This document shows, in pieces, positions 1 through 11,025 of a DNA stretch of 48,113 bases (positions are counted from its first letter, which is position 1; every line of letters begins with the position of its first letter). A program made the position numbers and the translations under genes. The DNA comes from Phoronis australis. Taxonomy: Eukaryota; Phoronida; Phoronidae. Below the pieces are notes generated by a model, which saw only the letters and a list, made by a program, of their open reading frames with translations, was not told where the DNA came from and ran no database searches. Location of the stretch: NCBI GenBank assembly GCA_002633005.1, contig NMRA01000035.1, positions 785,888 to 834,000 on the forward strand, in the 5' to 3' direction.

Positions 1-534
1 GCTTCTGATTGGTCGGTTGAAAGGAAGGCTCTGATTGGTCGGTTTAATGGAGGCCTCTGATTGGTCGGTTTATTGGAGGCTTCTGATTGGTCAAATGAAT
101 GGAGGCTTCTGATTGGTCGGTTGAAAGGAAGCCTCTGATTGGTCGGTTCAATGGAGGCTTCTGATTGGTCGGTTGAAAGGAAGCCTCTGATTGGTCGGTT
201 CAATGGAGGATTCTGATTGGTCGGTTGAAAGGAGGGCTGTGATTGGTCAAATGAATGGAGGCTTCTGATTGTCGGTTGAAAGGAGGGCTCTGATTGGTCA
301 AATGAATGGAGGCTTCTGATTGGTCGGTTGAAAGGAAGCCTCTGATTGGTCGGTTCAATGGAGGCTTCTGATTGGTCGGTTCAATGGAGGTTTCTGATTG
401 GTCGGTTGAAAGGAAGCCTCTGATATGTCGGTTCAATGGAGGCTTCTGATTGGTCGGTTCAATGGAGGCTTCTGATTGGTCAGTTGAAAGTAAGCCTCTG
501 ATTGGTCGGTTCAATGGATTCTTTTAATTGGTCG
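1..534 (+). repeat. 26-bp tandem array carrying CCAAT-box units
   Basis: The string CTGATTGGTC recurs at positions 5, 31, 57 and 83 and continues at 26-bp steps to about 530, with one or two short indels. The part after the box alternates between a GAAAGGAAGCCT-like and a CAATGGAGGCTT-like form, so the array often behaves as a 52-bp dimer. The reverse complement, GACCAATCAG, matches the NF-Y/CCAAT-box consensus. Long reading frames here are by-products of the repeat: 26 bp is out of phase, but few stops occur in the unit. The array runs off the left edge of the window. Confidence 0.95.
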
Positions 535-800
535 GTTAATTGGTCTTTTTTTCCCACCTTTTTTCCCGCTTTTTTCATTTTCCCACGTTTTTTTACTTTT
601 TCCAGCCTTTTTCCTATCCCGCCTTTTTTATTCTTCGCATCTTTTACTTTTTCCCGCCTTCTGTTTTTCCCTGCATTTTTTCTTTTTACCGCCTATTTCC
701 CGCTTTTTATTTTACCCGCCTTTTATTCTTTTCCTACTAAACTTTTTTTACTTTTTCTGGCCTGTTTTTGATTCTTCCCATCATTTTTTGTTTTCCCGCC
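535..800 (+). repeat. T-rich block with repeated CCCGCC/CCCACC, copy 1
   Basis: A strongly strand-biased pyrimidine tract made of degenerate ~20-bp units of the type TTTTTCCCGCC followed by TTTTATTC. It interrupts the 26-bp array on both sides. A second copy at 12160-12445 is about 90% identical by eye, including the same array junction on its right side (TGATTGGTGGATTCAATGG). TTTCCCGC matches the core E2F-site consensus TTTSSCGC. Apparent Phe/Pro-rich reading frames are compositional and not considered genes. Confidence 0.9.
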
Positions 801-1234
801 TCTGATTGGTGGATTCAATGGAGGCCTCTGATTGGGCGGTTGAAAGGAAGGCTGTGATTGGTCGGTTTAATGGAGGCTTCTGATTGGTCAATTGAATGGA
901 GGCCTCTGATTGGTCAGTTCAATTGAAGCTTCTGATTGGTCGGTTGAAAGGAAGGCTCTGATTGGTCGGTTTATTGGAGGCTTCTGATTGGTCGATTCAA
1001 TGGAGGCTTCTGATTGGTTGGTTCAATGGAGGCCTCTGATTGGTCGATTCAATGGAGGCTTCTGATTGGTCGGTTGAAAAGAAGGTTCTGATTGGTTGGT
1101 TTATTGGAGGCTTCTGATAGGTCGGTTGAAAGGAAGGCTGTGATTGGTCGGTTCAATGGAGGCTTCTGATTGGTCGGTTCAATGGAGAAAGGAAGGCTCT
1201 GTTTGGTCTGTTTATTGAAGGCTTCTGATTGGTC
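801..1234 (+). repeat. 26-bp CCAAT-type tandem array, second segment
   Basis: Continues the 26-bp units in the same orientation as positions 1-534, with more variation between copies (GATTGGGCGG, GATAGGTCGG). It ends at 1225-1234, where the array switches orientation. Confidence 0.92.
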
Positions 1235-1243
1235 CACTCAACT

Positions 1244-1533
1244 GACCAATCAGAGCCTTCCTTTGAACAGACCAATCAGAGGCCTCCATTCAATTGACCA
1301 ATCAGAAGCCTCCATTCAACTGACCAATCAGAAGCTTCCATTCAACCGACCAATCACCCTTCTTTTCAACTGACCAATCAGAGGCCTCCATTTAATTGAC
1401 CAATCAGTGCCTTCCTTTCAACCGACCAATCAGAAGCCTCCATTTAACAGACCAATCAGAATCCTCCATTTAACCGACCAATCAGAAGCCTCCATTAAAC
1501 TGACCAATCAGAGCCTTCACAATCATCTTTGAG
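1244..1533 (-). repeat. Inverted segment of the 26-bp array
   Basis: From 1244 the same unit appears as its reverse complement (GACCAATCAG followed by CCTCCATT or CCTTCCTTT), at roughly 26-bp steps for about eleven units. With 801-1234 it makes an inverted repeat whose apex is CTGATTGGTC, a 9-nt spacer, then GACCAATCAG (1225-1253). Confidence 0.92.
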
Positions 1534-1534
1534 C

Positions 1535-1790
1535 GGTTTGGTTGATATAGGGGTGGACGCAAAAAAAATACTTGAAAACGGTAAGAATGGCCACTAGGTG
1601 GCGCAAACTACGTCGAATCCATCCGAAAACGGGAGGATGGCATGGTCTCATTCATAGGTGCCTACGTACTAAATTTCATGAAAATCCGTTCCGGACTTTT
1701 GAAGATATAGAGGTAGGCGTAAAAAACTAAAATTGCCACTAGGGGGCACACCGGTAGTCGTATCCGTCCGAAAGTTTAGCCATTTTTCAT
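1535..1790 (+). repeat. Two core units of the CTCF-like-motif repeat
   Basis: This stretch matches two successive units of the family found at 16.3-20.8 kb. It has the lead-in GGTTTGGTTGATATAGG, the cores CCACTAGGTGGCGC (1591-1604) and CCACTAGGGGGCAC (1736-1749), the spacer with TTTCATGAAAATCCGTT, and ends in CCGTCCGAAAG. Terminal hairpins of the family are absent, so this is a fragment inserted beside the 26-bp array. Confidence 0.9.
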
Positions 1791-1885
1791 TTCCCACGTG
1801 ATTCGTCTCTTTCTAGCCTTTTAAAAAGGGCAGGAAAACTAAACAAAGCAGGAAAACAAGGGCGGGAAAACTAAACAAGGCAGTT
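1790..1885 (-). repeat. Inverted remnant of the CCCGCC-type block
   Basis: Contains GGCAGGAAAACTAAAC and GGGCGGGAAAACTAAAC repeats, i.e. the reverse complement of the TTTTCCCGCC style of the block at 535-800. Short and decayed. Confidence 0.6.
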
Positions 1886-3766
1886 GCTCTGGGCTGCATG
1901 AGATATTATCACTTGCTATTCAATTCATTCAAGCAATCTCCATAAATCTTTGTAAGGAGAACTTCTTGAACTAGTACCAATGGATTGCCTTTGTACATGA
2001 ATTTTATATTTTGTTCATTCAAAGCATTTTGAAGATTCATTAGGTCATGTAATTTCAGTCAAGACTCCGTAATTTGCTGTATTTCAAGCTCATCATTTGT
2101 CAAGTTTCAGGAGTTCCAGCTCACAAACTGAGATGAATTTAGAGGGAATTGTTGTCTTGCTTTGATAATTGCAGTGTCGTATTTTTCCCAGCTGGCCTAG
2201 CACATGGCTTCATACAATTTTCACAGTTTACACAATCTCTATTAATCTTTTGTGGGTCGGAGTTTTTGAACTTCTACAACATTTAATGTATTGTTTGATG
2301 ATTTTTGCAATCGATACGTATTTTCAGCATTTTGCTGCCTAGCACTCTATGGGATCATTATATTATGGGTGGTTCTGACGTTATGTTGTACCGGTTTATT
2401 GATTGTGATAGTTTATTAATTCGTTAGCAATTTGTTGATTGTAAAATCACATATTTGCCAACACACTTAAATTACAACAGGATTGTTCGGTAAAATCGGG
2501 CAAGATTGGAGAAATTCGTGCCACAAGTCATTGTGGTTGTTTGAGATCTATCTTAACAAGGAGATATCGGAGGAGCGTGTTTTACTTGTACTTCATTTAT
2601 TCGCTGCATTTCACGGAATCTAATTTCATGACAGTATACAGATTCATTCAATTGTCGAAGTTCACATGACTCCATTAAGTTGATGCACTGTTTTGTTTAA
2701 TTCATGGTGTATTACCCCCATCACTACATTCGTTGAGGGTATTAAGATAACTCTAATAAATGTCCTCCCATTGTGTTGCACGTTGTGCGGTGGAGTTTCA
2801 GACATCAGAAACACGAGTTGCTTTGCTCACATATATTAGGGACACAACATTGTCATTGATAACAATGAATTCCACAACTTTACAGACAGGAAGCACCTGT
2901 TGATGCAGCATAGAATAACAAAAAGCCCAACTAAATGCTAGGAGACAACTTCGCCTAAGAGATTACTATAAATATATTTCTTATACATCATTGATTATTT
3001 ACCGCAGTTTCATTCAGGACTCCATTTACCCTTTCAGCCTTTCATGGATTCTTTACCACTGGAAATGTTTGTTTGTCCATGACAGATTACAGGTTCATTA
3101 ATTCACCAAGTTTCATGAGTTCATTTATTTTTAGTATTATATATTACAGGCCATCTATTTTAAGTTCATTTGATTACCCTCTACAGACTCATTCAATGAT
3201 TTCTATTATTATGAATAGTACCACAGTGGGACTTTGGTTACCCTCATGCTTGTTTATGAACTCATATTTCATGAATTTGGAGTTTTTTCATTTCACAGGT
3301 TCATCACTTTGAATAATTCTTTATCCATAACAGATCAATCAGTCTGTCAAATTTCTGAAGTTATATACTTATTCTTAGTTTTTTACAGGTCCTTTATATT
3401 GATATTGGTTTAATGACACTACAGACTCATTCAATTGTTCCATTTCACTTGACTCCATCAATTCAAGGCACTCTTTAGTTCATTCCATGTGGGTATTAAG
3501 ATTACTCTGATAAGTGAAGATGTACACAAATCAAGTCACCAATTTTGTTGCTTCATCGTGGCACCATTCAATGAAGAAACGCAAGTTGCTTTCCTCACAT
3601 ATTGGATACACAGCACTAATTGTTCAGTGATAGCATTGAATTCCATAATTTTGCAAGTTGTGAAAAAGGAACCACCACTAGATGCAGCAAAAAATCATAA
3701 ACCCAGCTAAATGCTGAATAATGAACATTGAAAAAGAAAAAATGCTCCATTGCCCTTATGCCTCAG

Positions 3767-3911
3767 GATGGTGAATGAGTCTTAGTTTTAGCCAAAGCTG
3801 GGACCATCAGTTACATTAAAGAAGGTTAAGGTTTTGCTAACCATGTTGCCTTGGGCTGAATTTAAATTCAGCCAGCTATTCAGTTCGTTGTCCCCTGCTC
3901 ATTCACCATCC
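3767..3911. repeat. Hairpin module, copy 1
   Basis: Bounded by GGATGGTGAATGA and its exact reverse complement TCATTCACCATCC. It encloses the phrase GCCTTGGGCTGAAT. Same layout as the modules at 5509 and 7291. It could be a short foldback or MITE carried within the higher-order repeat. Confidence 0.75.
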
Positions 3912-5508
3912 CTACCTTCCTTTTTCACTTGTTAAACAAATCGTCATATCTGTTTATTTAATACCCTTTCGATTTTAATTTCCTTGATTTGTAACACTTT
4001 CCAGCTGTATTAATTCATTACTTCTCATGAACTTGTTCATTCCAGAAATTTTCAGAATCCAATAATTATAATGCATTTGATGGATTCAATCCGTAGTCCC
4101 TATTATTGTTTCCATTAACCTTTTGCATTGGCGGTACACCTTTGAAATGCAACACTGCAGGACTTTGATTACCCTCACATTAACACAATTTCATTCACTT
4201 GCCAGTTCTTCAAGACCCCACCGATTTCTTGCATATCAGGGCTGAAATGTTTCTTTATCCATGACAGATTACGAATTATGGATTTTTTAATTTGCAAGGT
4301 TCCAAGAGTTAATTACTTTTTTAAATTTTACACCTTATTTGTTTCTATGTTTATTTCATGACTCATTTAATTGCACAGGGCTCCAATATAATGTGATGCA
4401 TTTTCTTCAATACATGATGCATTCTACCATTGAAATATTCCTACATTCTTTGGGGCTGTTAAGAGCTTTCTGATATTCTATGGTGTACACAAATCAAATC
4501 GAGTCTTTGTGTTGCCCTGACAACATGATCTCTTGAGCTAGTGCCACATTGGGACTTCGGTTACCTCTGCGTTTTGTCATATTTCATGGATATGGTGCTT
4601 TTGCTTTTGATAAGTTCACTTATTTTTAGTCTTTTGGTTCCTCTGACTCCATGGAAACATTTTTTCTTTATGTCATTATGGTACACCAGTTTTTTATTGT
4701 GACATTTTGGCTGCTTATTAATTCATGATACATTACTGAATCCAAATTTACATTGCTTTTCACAGGAGCAACAACTCATCACCTTTCAATAGTTTGTCAG
4801 TTCATCACATTTCACGACATCAGTCATAACATTTGCAGCTTCCAATTACATCATTAAAAAGATTCCTATGATTGCTGTGTTTTTCATGGATTAATTTATT
4901 GCTGCATTTGAATTTCACGGTTTCATTCATTTGCCTTACTTCAAGACCAAATTTATTCAATCCATTTCATGGGTTTCCTAACCACTTCATTCCATGAAAG
5001 ATCATCAATCCATCAAATTTCGCGAGTTCATTTATTTTTAGTATTTTACAGGACTGGTCTTTTATTTTGATGTTCATTGAATGACATTCTACAGACTCAT
5101 TCTATTATCCCATTTGACAGGAGTCCATGCACTCATTTGTTTAATTTGTGATGAATTACTCCATTCTAACTTCACTGCAATCTTTCGGGTATTAAAATCA
5201 CTCTTATAAGCAGTGGGGTACACAAATCAAGTCACCCAGTTTGTTGTTCAATCAATGGTGTATGGCTTAATTCAACAAAGAAGCAAGTTGCTCAACAAAA
5301 ACCAAGTTGGTTTCCTCACACATAGGAGACACAGCGTTAATTGTCAGTGATAATTAATTCCATAACTTTAGAATTTGTGAAAAAGGAACCACCACTTGGT
5401 GCAGCATAAAATAATTGTAAACCCAAATAAATGTTAGCAGGTCACTTCTCCCTGCAGAGAATAATGAGCATTAGAATAGAAAAAAATGCTGCATTGCCCT
5501 TTGCCTCA

Positions 5509-5668
5509 GGATGGTGAATGAACTTCAGATTTATCAAGAACTGGGTACAGAAGATACTTTTAAAAATACTGTAGTTGTGAAGAAATCTGTTTGATAAACA
5601 TATTGCCTTGGGCTGAATTCAAAGTCAGCCAGCTATAGAATTTGTTGTCTCCTGCTCATTCACCATCC
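5509..5668. repeat. Hairpin module, copy 2
   Basis: The same 13-bp perfect inverted repeat (GGATGGTGAATGA / TCATTCACCATCC) 160 bp apart end to end. The internal sequence is nearly identical to the copy at 7291-7450. Confidence 0.8.
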
Positions 5669-7290
5669 CTACCTTCCTTTTTCACTTGTTTAAGAAATGT
5701 TTGCATCGCCGTTTATTTAATACATTTTTCATTTCAATTTTATAACCCTTTGTACATTTCGTTTCTGATTAACATATTCCAGCTGTATTAATTCATTACT
5801 TTTCATGAATTTGTTCACTCTAGAATTCCATAACTCCTGACATTTGATGGGTTCAGTCAGTTGTCCCTAATATTATTTCCATTAACCTTTTGCATTGGCG
5901 GGCACATTTGACTAGCAACACTGCAGGACTTTGATAACCCTGATATTAACTCATGATACTTCATTGGACCTTTGATTTTCGCATTTTGTAGGTTCATTTA
6001 TTTATAGCATTTTACCATGACATTAACTCATTTTTCATGGGATCTTTGGTTTTCGCATTTTAAGAATTCATTTATAGCACTTTACTTCATTGAACTCAAC
6101 GCTTTTGTTGATTTTATAGGTTTTACCGTTAAACTATACCGGATTTACTGTTGATTCATGATATTTTGGAGATACATAATTTTGTCAAATTGCTGTACTT
6201 CACAGGACTCCATTAATTTGATGTACTTTTTCTTCTATATATGATGCATTTTACCACTACACCAGCTTATTGACTGTGATATTTTTAGATTTTAATTCGG
6301 GAAACATTGTACCATTAATGTTCTCCAAACCACTGATACATTCAATTGTCACACTGCACTATATAACTTTTTAACATTTTAACAGGTTCTTTAAATGATT
6401 TAAGGGATTCACCCACTCACTGCATTTGGCGGGTTCATTAATTTGGCACATTATACAGGTAAATTGACACTTTTCTGATATTACCTGGTTTCTGCCAGCA
6501 GAAGGGGATATTTTTATGGTTCACTTATCACATTTTACAGCTTCATTTTGTTCCCTCAAACGCTATAGGGATTTTGTTTTTTGTAATATTTTACCCACTC
6601 GTTAATGTCACACATTACATCACCTTGTTAATTTTTCACATTTTATAGTTTCGTTTGATTTATACTACTGGTTTTTTCACATCATTATGCCATTTATTTG
6701 GCGTCAGTGCTTTGCAGCAACAGAAAGATGTCACACTCATTTTGCTCGTTCATCATTATTTCATCTCTCTATCAGTTTATTTCTATGTGTGTTCATTCTA
6801 TTTTGTTGGTCCATTTTTATTTTGGCTGGTTAATTAATTAGCACCCTGGTAATTCATCAATTGATTACCTTTTAGAGAATTTATAGTTCATCGCACTTGA
6901 CCTGTTATTGGGCTCACTGTCAATTGTACTTTACTAGTTGCTTGATACCAATTGAGTTTTCACTGAGTACCTTTAGTAAAATATTGAGTGCTCATTATCA
7001 TTTTATCAGTTTATTTGTGAAAAAGGAACCACCACTTGGTGCAGCACCCACAATGCACCATTTTAACCTAATTTCAATATGGCATCGCTGCAAATCTGCT
7101 ATCGGAGACACAAAGTTAATTGTCAGTGATAACAATGAATTCCATAACTTTAGAAGTTGTGAAAAGGGAACCACCACTTGGTGCAGCATAAAATAATTGT
7201 AAACCCAAGTAAATGTTAGCAGGTCACTTCTCCCTGCAGAGAATAATGAGTATTAGAAAAGAAAAAAATGCTGCATTGCCCTTTGCCTCA

Positions 7291-7450
7291 GGATGGTGAA
7301 TGAACTTTAGATTTTGCAAGAGCTGGGTACCAAACTTACTTTTAAGAATACTGTAGTTGTGAAGAAATCTGTTTGATAAATATGTTCCCTTGGGCTGAAT
7401 TCAAAGTCAGCCAGCTATAGAATTTGTTGTCTCCTGCTCATTCACCATCC
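7291..7450. repeat. Hairpin module, copy 3
   Basis: Third copy with perfect 13-bp inverted ends, 1782 bp after copy 2. It is preceded by the shared phrase beginning GGAACCACCACTTGGTGCAG, which occurs at about 5386, 7025 and 7169. Confidence 0.8.
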
Positions 7451-10224
7451 CTACCTTCCTTTTTCACTTGTTTAGCAAATCTTTACATCTTTGATACAAA
7501 TTTTCTAAGCCTTTGTATGTTTCCCTTCTGTTTAACATATTTCAGCTGTATTAATTCATTACTTTTCATGAATTTGTTCACTCCAGAACACAATAACTCC
7601 TTGGAGATACATCATTTAGTCAGATATTATTGCCGTACTTCATGGGACTCCATTAATTTGATGCACTATTTCTTCAATATATGATGCATTTTACCATTCA
7701 GATTTCCAAACGTTCTGATAACCAATGGTGTACACAAGTCAAGTCACCCCTTCGAGATGCTGCATTTAGTCTTTTTATGGGCTCATTCAATTTTTAGAAT
7801 TTACAAATGATCTCCATTAACTTTTGGTATTTGTGATGTTTCTTGAACGAGTACCACATATTACTTTTTATTAACTCGTATTTCATGGGTCCAATGTTTA
7901 TTGCAGGTTTTAGGCTCACTGATATTGAGCATTTTGCTTCCTCGCATTTTAACATAATGTCATTATGCTACACCAGCTTATTGACTGTGATATTTTTAGA
8001 GGATTTTAATTCGGGGAAATATCGTGCCATTAATGCTCTCCAAACCATTTCACTGATCTATTCAATTGTCGCACTGCACTATACAACTTTTTCACATTTT
8101 AACAGGTTCTTTAAATAATTTAAGGGATTCACTCACTCATTGCATTTGGCGGGTTCATTAATCTGACACATAATACAGGTTAATTGACACTTTTCTGATA
8201 TTACCTGGTTTCTGCTAGCAGAAGGGGATGTTTTTATGGTTCACTTATCACATTTTACAGCTTCATTTTGTTCCCTCAAACGCTATAGGGATTTTGTTTG
8301 TTTGTGACATTTTACCCATTCATTAATGTCACGCATTATATCACCATTAATTTTTCATATTTTATAGTTTCGTCTGATTTTTACTACTAGTTTTTGCCAT
8401 TAACTTGTCCTTTATTCATTTATCAATTTTCACATAATATGGGGTTCACTTATTATTTCGGTCACATTTTGCAGTTTCATTTAAGTTTTTGTGACGAGAT
8501 TTTGTTTGTTCGTGGCATTTTAGCCATCCATTAAAGCATTATAGCGTTTTCCCATTGCTCCCAACTTGTTCGATTATATAGCCCAACAAGTTGAGAAGAT
8601 CACCCCTGTAGCCAATATCTTACACGACTGATTAACTCCACTCTGGCATTGATGGTTGGGGGGCTGGCTGTCTTTTGTTCGATAATTGCTCTAATTAGTC
8701 TGACTGGGCTGTGCTGCTAAAAATGAAAGTTAAGTTATAACATATTTGGACATAAACAAATAGCATTTCTGAATTCCTTGTCAAATGCTGATCATGTTTA
8801 GTTTTTGAATCACCAAAATCACCCAACCAAAACAGAAGTTAAGACAATCTATTCTTCCAGGTTTCAGTAACCCTTTGAATCCCGGGGAGATAATTGGCCT
8901 GCTTGTTGTGTGGGACAAAGGACTGTGCTGGGCAGTTAACAAAGGAGCCAGATGATATCGCATGCTCAGAACCCCTCGTGTCTGGAAAAGTTGCTGAACG
9001 ATACAATACCGTCATGGTCTCAAATTTCATCACTTTATTAATTTTTCACATTTTATGGTTTCGTCTGATCTGTATTACTGTACATTAAGTTATTGCCATG
9101 AACTTTTATTCGTTTACTAATTTTCATATTTCAAATTTATGTTTCGCATATAGCTTCGTCACACTGATATGGACTTCATTTTTGGATTCATTAGTTATGC
9201 TCTATTTCACCATATTTTCTCATCATGATGCCATTTATTTGGCGTCAGTGCTTTGTAGCAGCAGAAAGATGTCACACTCATTTTGCTTGTTCATCATTAT
9301 TTCATCTCTCTACCAGTTTATTTCTTTGTGTGTTCATTCTTATTTTGTTGTTTCATCTTTATTTTTAGAGGTTCATGCTTTTCTCAGTTAGCTTTTACCA
9401 GTATACGGGTGTCTTAACGTGTCACCCTCGCATTTTACAGGTTCATTTTGCTTTCTCACAACCTATAGGGTGTGTGACATTTTTTGCATCCATAGAAGTC
9501 TCTCCTTCCATTAGTCCATTAATTTTAAACTATTTTGCAGGTTTATGTCATTAACTTGTTTTTTTTTTTGGTTTATTAATTTTCATATTGTTGAGTTCTT
9601 TTATTTTTCGCATTTAGCTTCTCACTCAATGGTTTCAATTACTCGTAGCATTTTATGTCTAGTCTCAAACTGTTTCACCCTTAATTCATCATGTGTTACA
9701 AATTCATTAACCACTGCATTTAGAGAATTGTCATGAGCCCATTTTCTTTGCCTTCATATCCTTGAAACAGGATTTTGATGGTAAAGTGCAAGTGTCCAGA
9801 CTTTACATATTTGGCGTCTTTCCTCTATTCGTTTATTTTTCACATTTTCTTTCATCGCACTCAAAGGCTTCATTTAGTCATATCAATTATTCAATTATTT
9901 CCCCAATTTTATTCATCACACTCAACCAGTGTGTTTAGATGTAACACTTTACGGGTTCATGCCTTTTTCACTTGGTTTATACCAGCACACAGATGTCTTT
10001 ATGTGTCACCTTCTCATTTTACAAATTCCTTTTGCTTCGTCACACCCTAGGCCTTGTGATATTTTATGCATTCATTAAAGTTTCCCATTCTATTAGTCCA
10101 CGAATTTTTCATAGTTTCGTTTGATTCATACCATTTTGCAAGTTTTTTGTCCTTAACTCGTGTTTTATTGGTTCATTTATTTTTACGTATTTTCCGTTCA
10201 TTTTTGTTTTGCACTTAGATTTGT

Positions 10225-11025
10225 CACTCAACTGTTTCACTTAGTTATAGCATTTCACAGATTCGACACTTCCATACCATTTCACCATTAAATCGTCACA
10301 TGTTACAAATTCATTAACCAATGGAAGAATTGTCATCAGCCCAACAGGCATGATTATACCCAGCGAGCATATTTGAATTTCATGCCCCGCTGTTTCTTCA
10401 GTTTAGTAGTAATGACGATAATCTATACTCAAATAATATTTTTTGTTAAGACAACTCAACATGGAGGAAGACTTTACCCGTTTTACTTGATTGACAAGCT
10501 GTCGTAAAAAAATTCTGTAGTTTTTACTAAACCAGGGACACGCAAGTGACACTCTCCTCATAGTTCACACTTTACTGCTCAACATCCCTTTTACCTTAAG
10601 CCTCATGCAAAAAATATACGGTTCTGTACCTTTACCAGTCATAATAAGTGACCTGCGTTTCTCCTATATACCTCTCCTTTTTATCTCTGGAAACGGAGCT
10701 TGCTACGCATCTATCATTTTTGGGACATACTTCGAACATAAATGGTTTTTCACTCGTTTAATATATTTATGTGACAATATAGACTCGTCTTACTTATACC
10801 CCCTTTTCCTTCGTTCCGACTGGTCCACTAATCCTTTGTGTAGATTCGCATGCGGTCGTTTTGTACACGATGCACTAGGACATTTCACTACCAGCCTCAC
10901 TATTGGTTTGTTTCTCTCATGTGCCTCAAGTATGGTCAGCTCCTGGCTCCTATTGGCTGATGATTATCACGTGTCTTAGGGTTAACCTTAATTCTCAGTA
11001 ATCATGTTTCCTGCCACTCCTCGTT
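10225..11025 (+). repeat. ~0.8-kb tandem duplication, copy 1
   Basis: Starts near TTTCACTTAGTTATA, contains AGATTCG(A/C)CAC, CGTCACATGTTACAAATTC, GACAAGCTGTCGT and TCTCTGGAAACGGAGCTTGC, and ends with GGCTGATGATTATCACGTGT. It aligns with 11026-11850 at an offset of 800-825 bp. A 124-codon reading frame (10605-10979) and a 106-codon one in copy 2 share a C-terminal stretch (SSWLL-ADDYHVS). I see no recognised domain or splice context and regard them as repeat-borne. Confidence 0.85.

Larger units (their letters stand above)
1886..10220. repeat. Long AT-rich degenerate satellite-like region
   Basis: About 8.3 kb with no convincing gene. It is built from loosely repeated short phrases such as TTTTACAGGTTCATT, TTTCATGGATTC and TTCATTTATTTTTAG, which give a low-complexity texture on the plus strand. 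Superimposed is a higher-order repeat of about 1.72-1.78 kb between 3.7 and 8.4 kb. Examples are GGATGGTGAATGA at 3767, 5509 and 7291; GCATTTGGCGGGTTCATTAA at 6422 and 8142; and TTTTGCATTGGCGG near 4121 and 5887. A further duplicated piece pairs about 6691 with 9232. Short reading frames in it are not supported as genes. Confidence 0.85.

Noticed and set aside
200-514. Repetitive minus-strand frame in the 26-bp array
   Set aside because: Translation of a tandem repeat; the 26-bp period and the degeneracy explain it.
502-771. Overlapping Phe/Pro-rich reading frames in the T-rich block
   Set aside because: Open in more than one frame because of pyrimidine composition, and repeated at 12107-12410 with the repeat itself. 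No coding signal beyond composition.
10605-10979. 124-codon frame with hydrophobic start
   Set aside because: Lies in a duplicated non-coding unit. The copy at 11484-11804 differs by frame-altering changes, and no domain is recognisable.
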